NCBI RefSeq assembly: GCF_000730665.1
Contig: NZ_BBIV01000020.1
Coordinates: 1 to 64,000 of the forward strand
Origin: Pseudomonas plecoglossicida NBRC 103162 = DSM 15088
GTDB taxonomy: Bacteria; Pseudomonadota; Gammaproteobacteria; Pseudomonadales; Pseudomonadaceae
Reading direction: 5' to 3'
Length of the DNA stretch: 64,000 bases
Shown: positions 31,203 through 40,137 of the stretch, one piece after another
Position numbering within the stretch: position 1 is the stretch's first letter
Layout of the letters: the number at the start of each line of letters is the position of its first letter
Program-made: the position numbers and the translations under genes
Notes under the pieces: generated by a model
What the model saw: only the letters and a program-made list of their open reading frames with translations
The model's database searches: none
Told to the model about the DNA's origin: nothing

Positions 31203-31618
31203 CCCGTGGCGAGGTGAAGCGGCGCCTGGCGCTGGCCTGGTGGCAGTACCTGGCGGTCGGGCTGGTGCCGCTGCCGGTGATGGCCTGGGCCTTCGGTGGC
31301 GGCGAGGCACTGATCCCGGTACTGGCCATGCCGCTGTTCATCGCCGGCGCGGCGAGCATGTTCCTCAGCCTGCCGCGTTTTGGCGCCTACAAGCGCGACT
31401 TGATCGCCACCTCCAAAGTGCTCGGCAGCGCCGATGAACCGGCTGCCTGGATCGAGCTGGCGCGTGTGCGGCGCATCGCCATGCTGTACGCCTGCTTCCC
31501 CGCCTGGGTCGCCGCGCTGTCGGTGCTGGTCGGCCTCGAAGCCGTGCCGCAGGTCTTGCTGGCGCTGTCCACTGTCGTGCTGTTCTATCTCTACCGCATC
31601 CCGCGTCAGCTGGGTTGA
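31199..31618 (+). CDS. Small membrane protein, uncharacterised
   Basis: 139-aa protein with four predicted hydrophobic segments arranged as two hairpins ([71 protein letters not shown]). No family is recognised. It starts at GTG 31199, overlapping the ribA stop, and its own stop overlaps the next gene, so the three are one transcript. Confidence 0.75.
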   Translation: MTRGEVKRRLALAWWQYLAVGLVPLPVMAWAFGGGEALIPVLAMPLFIAGAASMFLSLPRFGAYKRDLIATSKVLGSADEPAAWIELARVRRIAMLYACFPAWVAALSVLVGLEAVPQVLLALSTVVLFYLYRIPRQLG

Positions 31619-32430
31619 TGCGCGTCCTGTTCTGGCTGCTGGCATGGCTGGCCTGCAGCGCCCAGGCGGATGAACCGCTGCGGGTCATCAGCCTTGCACC
31701 TTCCATGACCGAGATCATGCTCGAACTGCAGGCCGACGACCTGTTGGTGGGGGTGCTGGACGGTGGCGAGCGACCGGCCGCATTGGCCGAGCTGCCCTCG
31801 GTGGGCCGCCAGGGGCAACTGAACATGGAGCGCCTGCTCAGTCTCAAGCCGGACTTGCTGCTGCTATGGCCCGACAGCGTGGCCCCGGCCCAGCGTGACC
31901 AGCTCACGCGGCTTGGCATCGCCACCTACAGCGCCGAACCCCATGACCTGGACCAGTTGCTCGCGCAGATCGAGGCAATCGCCGTCCGGGTCGGACGCGC
32001 CGAACAAGGTCGACGCCATGTAGCGGTGCTGGGCGAGCGCCTGCGGCAACTGCGCGAGCAGTACCGGCGGGCGGAGCCGCTGCGGGTGTTCTATCAGGTC
32101 TGGGACCGGCCGCTCTATACCTTGGGTGGCGGCCAGGTGGTCAGCGATGCCCTGGCGGTGTGCGGTGCGCGCAACATTTTTGCCGATCTCAGCCAGCCGG
32201 CGCCGCAGGTCAATGTCGAGACGGTGTTGTTGCGTGACCCGCAAGTGATCCTGGCGGGTGACCAGGCTCAGCTGGCCAGCTGGAAGGCCTGGCCGCGCTT
32301 GAGCGCCGTGGCGGGTGACCGCTTGCTGGTGGTGCCGGATAAAGGGCTGGAGCGTCCCAGCGGGCAGATGATCGAAGCCACCGCCCGGCTGTGCGCACTG
32401 CTGGCAGCTAGAGCGCCGGCATCCAGGTGA
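31618..32430 (+). CDS. Cobalamin/haem-type ABC substrate-binding protein (BtuF-like)
   Basis: Periplasmic binding protein (270 aa). The signal peptide is [17 protein letters not shown]. The BtuF/FhuD fold is recognisable: RVISLAPSMTEIMLELQADDLLVGVLD, then SLKPDLLLLWPDS and a C-terminal lobe beginning near residue 150. It faces a BtuB-like TonB receptor on the opposite strand (the genes converge), which supports vitamin B12 as ligand. No btuCD genes are in the window. Start ATG 31618 overlaps the previous stop. Confidence 0.85.
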   Translation: MRVLFWLLAWLACSAQADEPLRVISLAPSMTEIMLELQADDLLVGVLDGGERPAALAELPSVGRQGQLNMERLLSLKPDLLLLWPDSVAPAQRDQLTRLGIATYSAEPHDLDQLLAQIEAIAVRVGRAEQGRRHVAVLGERLRQLREQYRRAEPLRVFYQVWDRPLYTLGGGQVVSDALAVCGARNIFADLSQPAPQVNVETVLLRDPQVILAGDQAQLASWKAWPRLSAVAGDRLLVVPDKGLERPSGQMIEATARLCALLAARAPASR

Positions 32431-34279
32431 CGCTCAGCAGCGCCGTGCGGCCTTCCTCGCGGTAATCGTAGTTGTTGCCGTTGTAGCTGTACTGGGCCCG
32501 GCTATAGTCTTTGTCCAGCAGGTTATCCAGCTTCAATTCCAGCTTCAGCTCATCGGTTGCCGCCCAGCTGCCGCGCAAGCCGAACAGGCCATAGCCGCCG
32601 ATGCGGTTGCGATTGGCCTCGTCGTCGTAGCTGCCGCTGACTGCCTGCCAGCTGGCGCCGACAGCGAAACGCTCGAACTGACGGTCCAGGTCCAGGCTCA
32701 GGGTGCGACGGGTACGGCGGGCGAGGGTATGGCCGCTGTCGCGGTCGCGTGGGTCGATCAAGGCCAGGCCAAGCTGGCTGCGCCATTGGCCCCATTGCTG
32801 GTCCAGCGCCATCTCGAAGCCGTTGATGCGTGCCGAGGCGACGTTGCGGGGGATCGAACCCTCACCGAAGATGATCGCGTCACGCAGGTCGGTGCGGTAC
32901 AGCGACGTCTCCAGGCGGCTGTCCGTCGTCAGCTGGCTGCGCCACTGCAGCTCATAGCTCTTCGACCGTTCCGGTTGCAGGTTGGGGTTGCTGTACTGCG
33001 GGTAGTAGAGGTCGTTGAAGGTGGGCGCGCGGAAGCCTTCGCTATAGGACAGCAGCACATCGTTATGTGGGTCGAGCGGCACGGTGAGGCTGCCGCTCCA
33101 GGTGGTCTGGCCGCCGAATTGCTGGTTCTGGTCGCGGCGCACACCGACCTCGGTGGAAAACTGCTCGCCGCTGAAGCGATGCTGGATGAATGCGGCGCGG
33201 TTCCAGCGGCTGTCCTCGGTAAAGTCGGTGCTGGCGTGTACGCGGTCCTGGTACCAGTCACCGCCAATCAGCAGGTTGTGTCGATCGGCCAGGGCGAGGT
33301 CGTTCTGCCAGGTGACCTGATCGCGGTAGGTGTTGAAGACGAAGCGCTCGTCGCTCAGCTTGTCGCGCTTGTCGTCGCGGTTTTCACTGTGGCCGAGCTC
33401 CAGACGCGAGTGCCAGAGGTCGTTGAGCTGGGCATCGAAGTAGGTACCCAGGCTGCTGACTTCGAAATCGGTGTAGGGCTTTTGCCCAAGGCTTTCGAAA
33501 GTGGCGGGGTCGAAGCGCCCGAAGGGGTTGTCGTATTCGCTGCGACCCTTGCTGTCGAGCAGGTTGAACCCTGCCTCGAAGCGTTCGTCGAAGGTGTGGC
33601 TCACGCTCAGGTTCAGCGACTTGTCGCGATAGGCGTCGTGGTCGCTGTCGCTGGCAAACGACGGGCCGGTCGAGTCGATGCCGGCGGTTTCATCGAGGCT
33701 TGCGCCCAGGTTGAAACGGGTCGAGTCGTCGCCGCCGGAAAGGCCCAGGCTGCGCTGGAGCGTCTGGTTGCTGCCGGCTGCCATGCGCAGGCGTGGCTGC
33801 AGGCCAGGGCCGCTGCTGCGGCGCGTGAAGATCTGGATGACCCCGCCGATGGCATCGCTGCCATAAACCGCCGAGCGCGAGCCCCGCAGCACTTCGACGC
33901 GCTCGATCTGGTCGACGTCGAGAAACTGCAGGCCGCTGTCGCCGGAGGTGGCATTGGCGATGCGCACGCCGTCGACCAGCACCAGGCTCTGGGCGGCCTT
34001 GGTGCCACGGATGAAGATACCTGGCAGGCTGCCGCGGCCACCGGTGGGTGCGACCTGTACGCCCGGCACGCGGGTCAGCAGGTCGGTGACGCTGCTGGGC
34101 TGCAGGCGGTCGATGTCGCTGCGGGTAAACACGGTGTTGGCGGCGCTGGTGGCGGTGCGCGACTCGACCTGACGGTTGGCGCTGATCAGGATGTCGGGGA
34201 GTTTCAGTGCGTCGTCGCGTTCAGCGGCCAGCAGCGGGATGGGCAGGCAGAGCAGGGTGGTAAAGGTCGAGATCTTCAT
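32408..34279 (-). CDS. btuB: TonB-dependent outer-membrane receptor, BtuB-like
   Basis: Vitamin B12-type receptor (623 aa, close to E. coli BtuB at 614). The signal peptide is MKISTFTTLLCLPIPLLAAE. A TonB box-like LPDILISANR follows, then a plug domain (about 45-150: VTDLLTRVPGVQV, GSRSAVYGSDAIGGVIQIF) and a 22-strand barrel ending in LLSVTWMPAL. It overlaps the BtuF-like gene by 23 bp tail to tail. The upstream spacer is only a REP pair, so no cobalamin riboswitch is possible directly in front. Confidence 0.88.
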   Translation of the reverse strand: MKISTFTTLLCLPIPLLAAERDDALKLPDILISANRQVESRTATSAANTVFTRSDIDRLQPSSVTDLLTRVPGVQVAPTGGRGSLPGIFIRGTKAAQSLVLVDGVRIANATSGDSGLQFLDVDQIERVEVLRGSRSAVYGSDAIGGVIQIFTRRSSGPGLQPRLRMAAGSNQTLQRSLGLSGGDDSTRFNLGASLDETAGIDSTGPSFASDSDHDAYRDKSLNLSVSHTFDERFEAGFNLLDSKGRSEYDNPFGRFDPATFESLGQKPYTDFEVSSLGTYFDAQLNDLWHSRLELGHSENRDDKRDKLSDERFVFNTYRDQVTWQNDLALADRHNLLIGGDWYQDRVHASTDFTEDSRWNRAAFIQHRFSGEQFSTEVGVRRDQNQQFGGQTTWSGSLTVPLDPHNDVLLSYSEGFRAPTFNDLYYPQYSNPNLQPERSKSYELQWRSQLTTDSRLETSLYRTDLRDAIIFGEGSIPRNVASARINGFEMALDQQWGQWRSQLGLALIDPRDRDSGHTLARRTRRTLSLDLDRQFERFAVGASWQAVSGSYDDEANRNRIGGYGLFGLRGSWAATDELKLELKLDNLLDKDYSRAQYSYNGNNYDYREEGRTALLSVTWMPAL

Positions 34280-34296
34280 CGAAGCTTCCAGAAGCA

Positions 34297-34374
34297 ATCG
34301 CCGGCCAGCCGGCTCCCACAAGTTCCAAGGCTTGCCCTGTACCTGTGGGAGCCGGCTTGCCGGCGATAGGGCCC
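34297..34374. repeat. REP pair (inverted) between btuB and dxs
   Basis: Two REP units in opposite orientation (ATCGCCGGCCAGCCGGCTCCCACA and TGTGGGAGCCGGCTTGCCGGCGATAGGG). The right unit reaches the dxs stop codon. Confidence 0.85.
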
Positions 34375-36269
34375 TACAGGCCCAGCTTGTCCAGCCGGGC
34401 TCTGACCGAAGCCTCGATCCCGGCAGCATCCAGCCCGCACTCGGCCAGCATCTGCGCAGGCTTTGCATGCTCGACATAGATGTCCGGCAGCCCCAGGTGC
34501 AGCAGCGGCTTGACCACTGCCTGGCTGGCCAGGAACTCGCTCACGGCGGCGCCAGCACCACCCATGATGGCGTTTTCTTCGATGGTCACCAGCAGCTCGT
34601 GGCTGCCTGCCAGCTCCAGCACCAGGGCCTCGTCCAGCGGTTTGACGAAGCGCATGTCGACCACGGTTGCGTTGATCTGCTCGGCCACTTGCAGCGCCTC
34701 GGCCAACTGCACGCCGAATACCAGCAGGGCGACTTTTTCGCCTTGGCGCCGGACCACGGCCTTGCCGATTTCCAGCGGCTCCAGGTCGCCGCTGATCGGC
34801 GCGTTCGGGCCGGTACCGCGCGGGTAGCGCACGGCCGCCGGGCCGTTGAACAGGTGGCCGGTGCTGAGCATCTTGCGCAGTTCGTTTTCGTCGCTCGGCG
34901 TCATCACCAGCATGCCGGGGATGCACCGCAGGTACGACAGGTCGTAGCTGCCGGCGTGGGTCGGGCCATCCTCGCCGACCAGGCCTGCACGGTCGATGGC
35001 GAACAGCACGTCGAGGTTCTGCACTGCCACGTCATGGATCAGCTGGTCATAGGCGCGCTGCAGGAAGGTCGAGTAGATCGCCACCACCGGCTTGCTGCCT
35101 TCGCAGGCCATGCCCGCGGCGAGGGTGACGGCGTGCTGCTCGGCGATCGCCACGTCGAAGTAGCGCTCGGGGTAGCGTTCGCTGAAGTCGACCAGGTCGG
35201 AGCCTTCCTTCATCGCCGGGGTGATGCCCACCAGGCGATTGTCGGCGGCGGCCATGTCGCACAGCCATTGGCCGAATACTGCGGAGTACTTCGGCCCGCT
35301 GGGCTTCTTCGGCGTGGCCGGCTTGTCGGCAGGTTCGAGCTTGGTGATGGCGTGGTAGCCGATCGGGTCGATCTCGGCCGGGGCGAAGCCCTTGCCCTTC
35401 TTGGTCACCACGTGCAGGAACTGCGGGCCCTTGAGGTCACGCATATTGCGCAGGGTGGCGATCATGGTCGGCAGGTCGTGACCATCGATCGGGCCGATGT
35501 AGTTCCAGCCCAGCTCTTCGAACAGGGTGCCGGGGGCCAGCATGCCCTTGGCGTATTCCTCGGTGCGGCGGGCGATTTCCCAGGCACCCGGCAGGCGCGA
35601 CAGCACTTTCTTGCTGCCTTCGCGCATGCTCGAGTAGGTGCGGCTGGAGAGGATCTTGGCCAGGTAGTTGGACAAACCGCCGACGTTGCGCGAAATCGAC
35701 ATGTCGTTGTCGTTGAGGATCACCAGCATGTCGGCGTCGACTTCCTGGGCATGGTTCAACGCCTCGAAGGCCATGCCGGCAGTGAGCGCGCCGTCACCGA
35801 TCACCGCGATCGACTTACGCGCGCTGTTCTGCAGGCGGGCCGCGATGGCCATGCCCAGGGCGGCGCTGATCGAGGTGCTGGAGTGGCCAACGCCAAAGGT
35901 GTCGTACTCGCTTTCGCTACGGCGCGGGAAGGCGGCGATGCCGTCCTTCTGGCGCAGGGTCAGCATGCGGTTGCGCCGGCCGGTAAGGATCTTGTGCGGG
36001 TAGGCCTGGTGGCCGACGTCCCACACCAGACGGTCGTCCGGGGTGTCGAACACGTAATGCAGGGCGATCGTCAGCTCGATGACGCCCAGGCCGGCGCCGA
36101 AATGCCCACCGGTCTGAGCAACGGTATAGAGCAACTCCTGGCGCAATTCGTCGGCCAGGGTCTCCAGGTCGGCTTCGGCCAGCCGGCGCAGGCCGGCGGG
36201 CGTGTCAGCGCGGTCGAGCAACGGCGTGACCGGGCGTTCGCGGGGGATCTCTTGAAACGTCGTGGGCAT
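34374..36269 (-). CDS. dxs: 1-deoxy-D-xylulose-5-phosphate synthase
   Basis: Thiamine-diphosphate enzyme (631 aa) that starts the MEP isoprenoid pathway from pyruvate and glyceraldehyde-3-phosphate. Motifs are [14 protein letters not shown] and [14 protein letters not shown] near the N-terminus, the ThDP motif [17 protein letters not shown] ... NDNDMSIS, and the catalytic Glu block [17 protein letters not shown]. Third gene of the conserved xseB-ispA-dxs string. Confidence 0.97.
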   Translation of the reverse strand: MPTTFQEIPRERPVTPLLDRADTPAGLRRLAEADLETLADELRQELLYTVAQTGGHFGAGLGVIELTIALHYVFDTPDDRLVWDVGHQAYPHKILTGRRNRMLTLRQKDGIAAFPRRSESEYDTFGVGHSSTSISAALGMAIAARLQNSARKSIAVIGDGALTAGMAFEALNHAQEVDADMLVILNDNDMSISRNVGGLSNYLAKILSSRTYSSMREGSKKVLSRLPGAWEIARRTEEYAKGMLAPGTLFEELGWNYIGPIDGHDLPTMIATLRNMRDLKGPQFLHVVTKKGKGFAPAEIDPIGYHAITKLEPADKPATPKKPSGPKYSAVFGQWLCDMAAADNRLVGITPAMKEGSDLVDFSERYPERYFDVAIAEQHAVTLAAGMACEGSKPVVAIYSTFLQRAYDQLIHDVAVQNLDVLFAIDRAGLVGEDGPTHAGSYDLSYLRCIPGMLVMTPSDENELRKMLSTGHLFNGPAAVRYPRGTGPNAPISGDLEPLEIGKAVVRRQGEKVALLVFGVQLAEALQVAEQINATVVDMRFVKPLDEALVLELAGSHELLVTIEENAIMGGAGAAVSEFLASQAVVKPLLHLGLPDIYVEHAKPAQMLAECGLDAAGIEASVRARLDKLGL

Positions 36270-36371
36270 CAGGCGAGTCGTTATGGATGTTTAAGACGCG
36301 GCAGTTTACCCCATTGTGGGAAATACTGCCCATTCAGACAGGCGTGGAACGGGGCCGCAAAGCGGCCCCAA

Positions 36372-37259
36372 TCAATGGCGCCGCTCGACGATATAGCGTG
36401 CCAACGCCCGCAGCGGCTCGGCGTTTTCGCCAAACCCTTCGAGTGCGACCAGCGCCTGGTCGCGCAGTTCGATGGCATAGCGCTTGGCCGCCTCCAGCCC
36501 GAGCAGCGCCGGGTAGGTCGGTTTGTCGCGGGCGACATCAGCGCCCTGGCGCTTGCCGAGGGTGGCGGTGTCGCTTTCCACGTCGAGGATATCGTCCTGC
36601 ACCTGGAACGCCAGGCCGATGGCCTGGGCATAGGCCTGCAGGGCATCGAGCTGGGCCTGTTCGGCGCGGCCGCTGGCCAGGGCGCCCAGGCGCACACTGG
36701 CTTCGATCAGTGCGCCGGTCTTGTGCCGGTGCATGTATTCCAGCGCCTGCTGGTCCAGTTTCAGGCCCACCGAACCCAGGTCGATGGCCTGGCCACCGAC
36801 CATGCCGGCGGGACCTGCGGCCTTGGCCAGGGCCTGGACCATGGCCAGGCGGATGGCGTCGGACTGCGGGCTCAGGCGCGGGTCGAGCAGGGCGCTGAAG
36901 GCCAGGCTCTGCAGGCCGTCACCGGCGAGGATCGCGCAGGCCTCGTCGAAGGCTTTGTGGGTGGTCGGCTGACCACGGCGCAGGTCATCGTCGTCCATTG
37001 CCGGCAGGTCGTCATGCACCAGTGAATAGGCATGGATCAGCTCCACCGCGCAGGCCGCGCCGTTGGCGTGTTCGGCCGGTGCGCCCAGGGCTTCGCAGGC
37101 CGCAAAGGCCAGCAGCGGGCGCACGCGTTTGCCGCCATTCATCACGCTGTAGCGCATGGCGGCGTACAACCGCTCCAGCTCTTTGGCGGGTGCGACGAAC
37201 AGGGGTTCGAGCGCTGCATCGACACGCGCCTGACAGTTGGCCTGGTAAGCGCCGATCAT
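36372..37259 (-). CDS. ispA: Farnesyl diphosphate synthase (geranyltranstransferase)
   Basis: Prenyl chain elongation enzyme (295 aa). The first aspartate-rich motif is [14 protein letters not shown] (about 83-96) and the second is DDILD (about 223-227). It overlaps xseB by 4 bp. Supplies farnesyl diphosphate downstream of dxs. Confidence 0.96.
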   Translation of the reverse strand: MIGAYQANCQARVDAALEPLFVAPAKELERLYAAMRYSVMNGGKRVRPLLAFAACEALGAPAEHANGAACAVELIHAYSLVHDDLPAMDDDDLRRGQPTTHKAFDEACAILAGDGLQSLAFSALLDPRLSPQSDAIRLAMVQALAKAAGPAGMVGGQAIDLGSVGLKLDQQALEYMHRHKTGALIEASVRLGALASGRAEQAQLDALQAYAQAIGLAFQVQDDILDVESDTATLGKRQGADVARDKPTYPALLGLEAAKRYAIELRDQALVALEGFGENAEPLRALARYIVERRH

Positions 37260-37498
37260 GCTTCTGGCTCCGCATCGAAGGGCTGCGCGGCGAGCTCGCC
37301 GTCACGCTCCAGGAGGATCTGCACTTTCTGTTCGGCCTGGGCCAGCGCGCCTTGGCAATCGCGGGTCAGGGCAATGCCTTGCTCGAAGGCGGCCAGCGAG
37401 TCTTCCAGCGACAATTCACCGTTCTCCAGGCGCTCGACCAGGGCTTGCAGGTCGGCGAGGGATTGCTCGAAATCGATGGAGGCTTTTTTGCGGGCCAT
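37256..37498 (-). CDS. xseB: Exodeoxyribonuclease VII small subunit
   Basis: 80-aa helical subunit that wraps the XseA nuclease. The sequence [20 protein letters not shown], then [19 protein letters not shown], is the family signature. The ATG at 37498 is preferred over an open but unlikely extension upstream. It overlaps ispA by 4 bp and heads the operon. Confidence 0.95.
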   Translation of the reverse strand: MARKKASIDFEQSLADLQALVERLENGELSLEDSLAAFEQGIALTRDCQGALAQAEQKVQILLERDGELAAQPFDAEPEA

Positions 37499-37611
37499 GG
37501 CGATGGGTCTCGGTGGCTGGTCAGAACGGCGCGACACTAGCAGAGCGGGGCGGGGGGAGCAAACTTGAGTGGTGAGGGGTGGGGCATCGCGTGAGTTTTA
37601 TGGTGTCGTTG

Positions 37612-37643
37612 AAATCGAGCGCCGCCCGCGCGGCGCTCGATTT
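37612..37643. repeat. Perfect 14-bp palindrome, second repeat family
   Basis: AAATCGAGCGCCGC (37612-37625) and its exact complement GCGGCGCTCGATTT (37630-37643) surround a 4-base loop. Related to the repeat at 121-166. It lies between the divergently oriented xseB upstream region and the ribB stop. Confidence 0.75.
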
Positions 37644-37683
37644 CCGCGGCGCCATCACTACCAAGCCAAGCGCCAGGCAGCCA

Positions 37684-38301
37684 TCAGACCAAAGCTGCTT
37701 CCCGCGCCACCATCGCCTCACGATAGCGCGCCAGCTCTTCGATGGTCAGCACCGGCAGGTTGTACTGCCGCGCGTACACCGCCACCTGCTCGCCCCGGGC
37801 CATGCTGCCATCCGGGTTCATCAGTTCGCACAGCACCGCCGCCGGCCGCAGCCCGGCCAGGCGTGCCAGGTCCACCGAACCTTCGGTATGGCCGCGCCGG
37901 GTCAGTACCCCGCCATCGCGCGCGCGCAGCGGGAAGACATGACCCGGGCTGACGATCTGGCGGTGTTCGGCAGTCGAGCGCAGCGCTGCTTCGATGGTGG
38001 TGATGCGGTCCTGGGCCGATACGCCCGTGGTCACACCTTCGGCGGCTTCGATGCTGACCGTGAAGCCGGTGCCATGCCGGGCCTGGTTGTTCTGCACCAT
38101 CGGCGCCAGCTGCAGGGCGTCGACGGTGGCTTCGTCCAGGCACAGGCAGACGATGCCGCTGCAGTCGCGGATCATCATCGCCATGCTCTGCAGCGAGAGG
38201 TTCTCGGCAGCGGCAACAATGTCCGCTTCGTCCTCGCGGTCGTCATCGTCGAGCAGCAGCACGGGGCGGCCGGCCTGGAAGGCGGTGATGGCGGCGGACA
38301 C
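37684..38301 (-). CDS. ribB: 3,4-dihydroxy-2-butanone-4-phosphate synthase, 5'-disrupted
   Basis: Second DHBP synthase. The catalytic domain is complete ([51 protein letters not shown] and [14 protein letters not shown]). The native coding sequence can be followed only to about 38328 ([10 protein letters not shown]). Upstream, the minus strand reads into antisense sequence of a displaced kinase fragment, without a matching ATG or ribosome-binding site. The coordinate given uses the first plausible in-frame start, GTG 38301; the frame stays open to an unrelated ATG at 38661. The FMN riboswitch expected before it is found as a fragment at 39142-39173 on the other strand. Expression is doubtful; RibBA can replace it. 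Confidence 0.75.
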   Translation of the reverse strand: MSAAITAFQAGRPVLLLDDDDREDEADIVAAAENLSLQSMAMMIRDCSGIVCLCLDEATVDALQLAPMVQNNQARHGTGFTVSIEAAEGVTTGVSAQDRITTIEAALRSTAEHRQIVSPGHVFPLRARDGGVLTRRGHTEGSVDLARLAGLRPAAVLCELMNPDGSMARGEQVAVYARQYNLPVLTIEELARYREAMVAREAALV

Positions 38302-38330
38302 ATTGGGGAATTGCGAGTGGTACTGGTGTG

Positions 38331-38447
38331 GTCCAGGCCCATCTCGACACCCTGGCCCAGGCCCTGGAGAACCTGCTGCGCAACGCCATCCGCCATTCAC
38401 CCGAGGGTGGTCGGGTCTGCCTGGCAGCCGGCCGACATTGTTGCTGA
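38331..38447 (+). pseudogene. Displaced N-box fragment of a sensor histidine kinase
   Basis: Plus-strand sequence encoding [20 protein letters not shown] followed by SPEGGRV, the typical N-box start of a HATPase domain (E and N of ENLLRNA bind Mg-ATP), then a premature stop at 38445. There is no start codon. It supplies what the kinase at 39145-40137 lacks, in inverted orientation. No G-boxes follow; at about 38430 the sequence switches to a hydrolase tail. Confidence 0.8.
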
Positions 38448-38641
38448 TGCGCGGGGGTGAGGAACCGTCGAATCCACGCGCACCGGTGAAAGGGGATGTG
38501 GAAAGGCCGGCGCGGGAGTTGGCGGCGGATCTGGCCAAGGTGCCGGGGTTGCAGGTGTGCTTCGAGCGGTTCGAGGGATTGGGACATGGGCCGATGTTGC
38601 CGGCTTCGTTGAAGAAGGTGGTTGAAGATTTGTCCCGGTAA
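38432..38641 (+). pseudogene. C-terminal fragment of an alpha/beta hydrolase (esterase-like)
   Basis: An open frame without start encodes [15 protein letters not shown] ... [20 protein letters not shown] followed by [11 protein letters not shown] and a stop. [10 protein letters not shown] with its His resembles the C-terminal catalytic-His region of IroE/Fes-type siderophore esterases and related alpha/beta hydrolases (inference from pattern). About 70 residues remain, and it is joined directly to the kinase fragment, implying a deletion between the two ancestral genes. Confidence 0.55.
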
Positions 38642-38666
38642 CGCTGCATCCATTGCATCACACTGA

Positions 38667-39110
38667 AGAGGCGAGAAGAGCATTGGCGATGCTGACTTCA
38701 AAAGCCACGCCCAGCTTACGTCCAAATTCCTATCCGACTTCGAACCTGATCCGCTCAAGGAAATTCTCGGAGAGTCGGAAAAAAGCACAGGACTGCTAAA
38801 AGCTGTCTCTCACCTGACGCGTTCAAAAACCAAAACCGATGCCTACGACCGCTTTGATTCTCTGTGGAAGTCTTTCAACGCCCTCTATCGAGTCATCTCC
38901 AAAAAAACCAGTGACCATGAGTGCCAACGGGAAACCCGAGCCTTCATCATTGGCCATACCAGCGCTTCGGAATCCTCTGTCAAACTCGTAAAAAGCCCGC
39001 TCATGGCGAACGACTTGACAGAATCATTGGCCTGAGCAACAAAGAGGTCGCTGAAGTCAAGTGGCTAAGCAACCTCCTGGAATCTCAGATCATTGACCTC
39101 GTGTTGCCAG
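38667..39110 (+). pseudogene. AT-richer, frameshifted fragment of an unrelated gene (possibly HEPN-like)
   Basis: A coherent but startless frame (38667-39035) encodes [20 protein letters not shown] ... YDRFDSLWKSFNALYRVISK ... TRAFIIGHTSASESSVKLV. After about 39015 the coding sense appears to continue in another frame (IIGLSNKEVAEVKWLSNLLE, SQIIDLV). Lower GC and many AAA codons contrast with its neighbours. The W-x-x-FNALY pattern occurs in some HEPN-type nuclease domains, so a broken defence or stress gene is possible; this is only a hint. No start, one frameshift: non-functional. Confidence 0.5.
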
Positions 39111-39141
39111 CGGGGTGGCGCCGTGCTGTATGCTTGGCCGG

Positions 39142-39173
39142 TCTTCAGGGCGGGGTGAAAGTCCCCACCGGCG
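39142..39173 (+). promoter_or_regulatory. 5' fragment of an FMN riboswitch (RFN element), misoriented
   Basis: TCTTCAGGGCGGGGTGAAAG and then TCCCCACCGGCG match the invariant first part of the RFN aptamer (P1 start and the complete P2 hairpin). The sequence then breaks off into the sensor-kinase gene; the remaining aptamer helices and the expression platform are missing. It is on the plus strand, whereas ribB is on the minus strand 0.8 kb to the left. TTGCCA and TGTATGCT upstream may be remnants of its promoter. Confidence 0.8.
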
Positions 39174-40137
39174 CACGCTCCCAGTCACTTTCGAAACAGC
39201 TGTCCTGGCACAGCGCTTCCCACACCGATAGCACCAGCACCGGTTCGGTCGGAAGCTGCGGTTGTTCGGTGTCCATCCAGGCCAGGTCGAGGGTGTCTTC
39301 CAGCAGCTTCTGCATGTCGTCCACTTCTCGGTCCAGACGCTCGCGCAGCTGCGCCGGGGGCAAGTCGCTGTCGTGGGCGATGCGCAGGCGTGCCAAGGGT
39401 GTGCGCAGTTCATGTGACAGCGTGCGCAGCAACAGGCGTTGCTGCTCCAGGCTCTGGCGCAGGCGGCTGGCCATGTGCTCGAAGGCCTGGGCCAGTTCGC
39501 CCAGTTCGTCGCGGCGCTTTTGCAGCGCCAGACCGGGGCTCTGCAGGTCGTCGGCGCGCAGCGCATCGGCACGGTCGCGCAGGCGGTTCAGCGGTGCCAC
39601 CAGGTGGCGATAGAGGGCCAGCCCCATCAACAGGGCAAGCAGCGCGGGGGCGACGCCGTGGGTGATGACATGAGTCCATGGCGTGAGACCGGTGGGCAAC
39701 AGGCGCTCGGGCAGTTGGATGACCAGACGACCGTCCTGCGGGTGTTCAGGGAAGGCGATGCTGACGTAGGGCAATTCGTCCTGCAGGCGCCGACTCATGG
39801 GCCAGTCAAGCTTGCGCATGAAGGTCAGGCGAGCGGATTCCTCGGCGCTCAGCGGTGTGCTGCCCAGGCTATCCAGGCGCGGGCCGACCAGCGCCACCCA
39901 GGTATCCTCGGCACGTTCGAGCTGACGACGATAGGCTTCGGCGCCTGTGGCGCCGCCGCTGCGCCAGGCCTCTTCGGCCTGTTGTGCGTAGCGGGCGAGA
40001 TAGTCCTGGTCGTCGGGGGACAGGAAGTAGGTGCTGCGCTCCACTGACAGCCCCCAGGTCCAGATCAGCCAGGTGAGTAGCAGGCAGAAGCCTACCTGCA
40101 GCAGTGCCAGCTTCCACAGCAGTGGGTGACGACGCAT
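39145..40137 (-). CDS. Sensor histidine kinase, truncated (no ATPase domain)
   Basis: 330 aa. The N-terminus contains two membrane helices (about residues 11-30 and 160-177) flanking a 130-residue periplasmic sensor. A HAMP-like linker and the HisKA domain follow, with phospho-acceptor His242 in RTLSHELRTPLAR. After CFESDWERAPV the frame runs into antisense riboswitch sequence (GTFTPP, stop). The N-, G1- and G2-boxes are absent, so it cannot autophosphorylate. The lost N-box lies at 38331-38447 on the other strand. It abuts the response regulator gene. Regarded as a disrupted gene. Confidence 0.85.
   Translation of the reverse strand: MRRHPLLWKLALLQVGFCLLLTWLIWTWGLSVERSTYFLSPDDQDYLARYAQQAEEAWRSGGATGAEAYRRQLERAEDTWVALVGPRLDSLGSTPLSAEESARLTFMRKLDWPMSRRLQDELPYVSIAFPEHPQDGRLVIQLPERLLPTGLTPWTHVITHGVAPALLALLMGLALYRHLVAPLNRLRDRADALRADDLQSPGLALQKRRDELGELAQAFEHMASRLRQSLEQQRLLLRTLSHELRTPLARLRIAHDSDLPPAQLRERLDREVDDMQKLLEDTLDLAWMDTEQPQLPTEPVLVLSVWEALCQDSCFESDWERAPVGTFTPP

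Noticed and set aside
34280..34373. Possible cobalamin riboswitch before the BtuB-like gene
   Set aside because: The spacer is fully accounted for by a REP pair; none of the conserved B12-box sequence is present.
38302..38661. N-terminal extension of ribB up to ATG 38661 as a genuine fusion protein
   Set aside because: The extension is the antisense of kinase and hydrolase fragments and is rich in Pro/Gly/Arg with no fold. The open frame is incidental.
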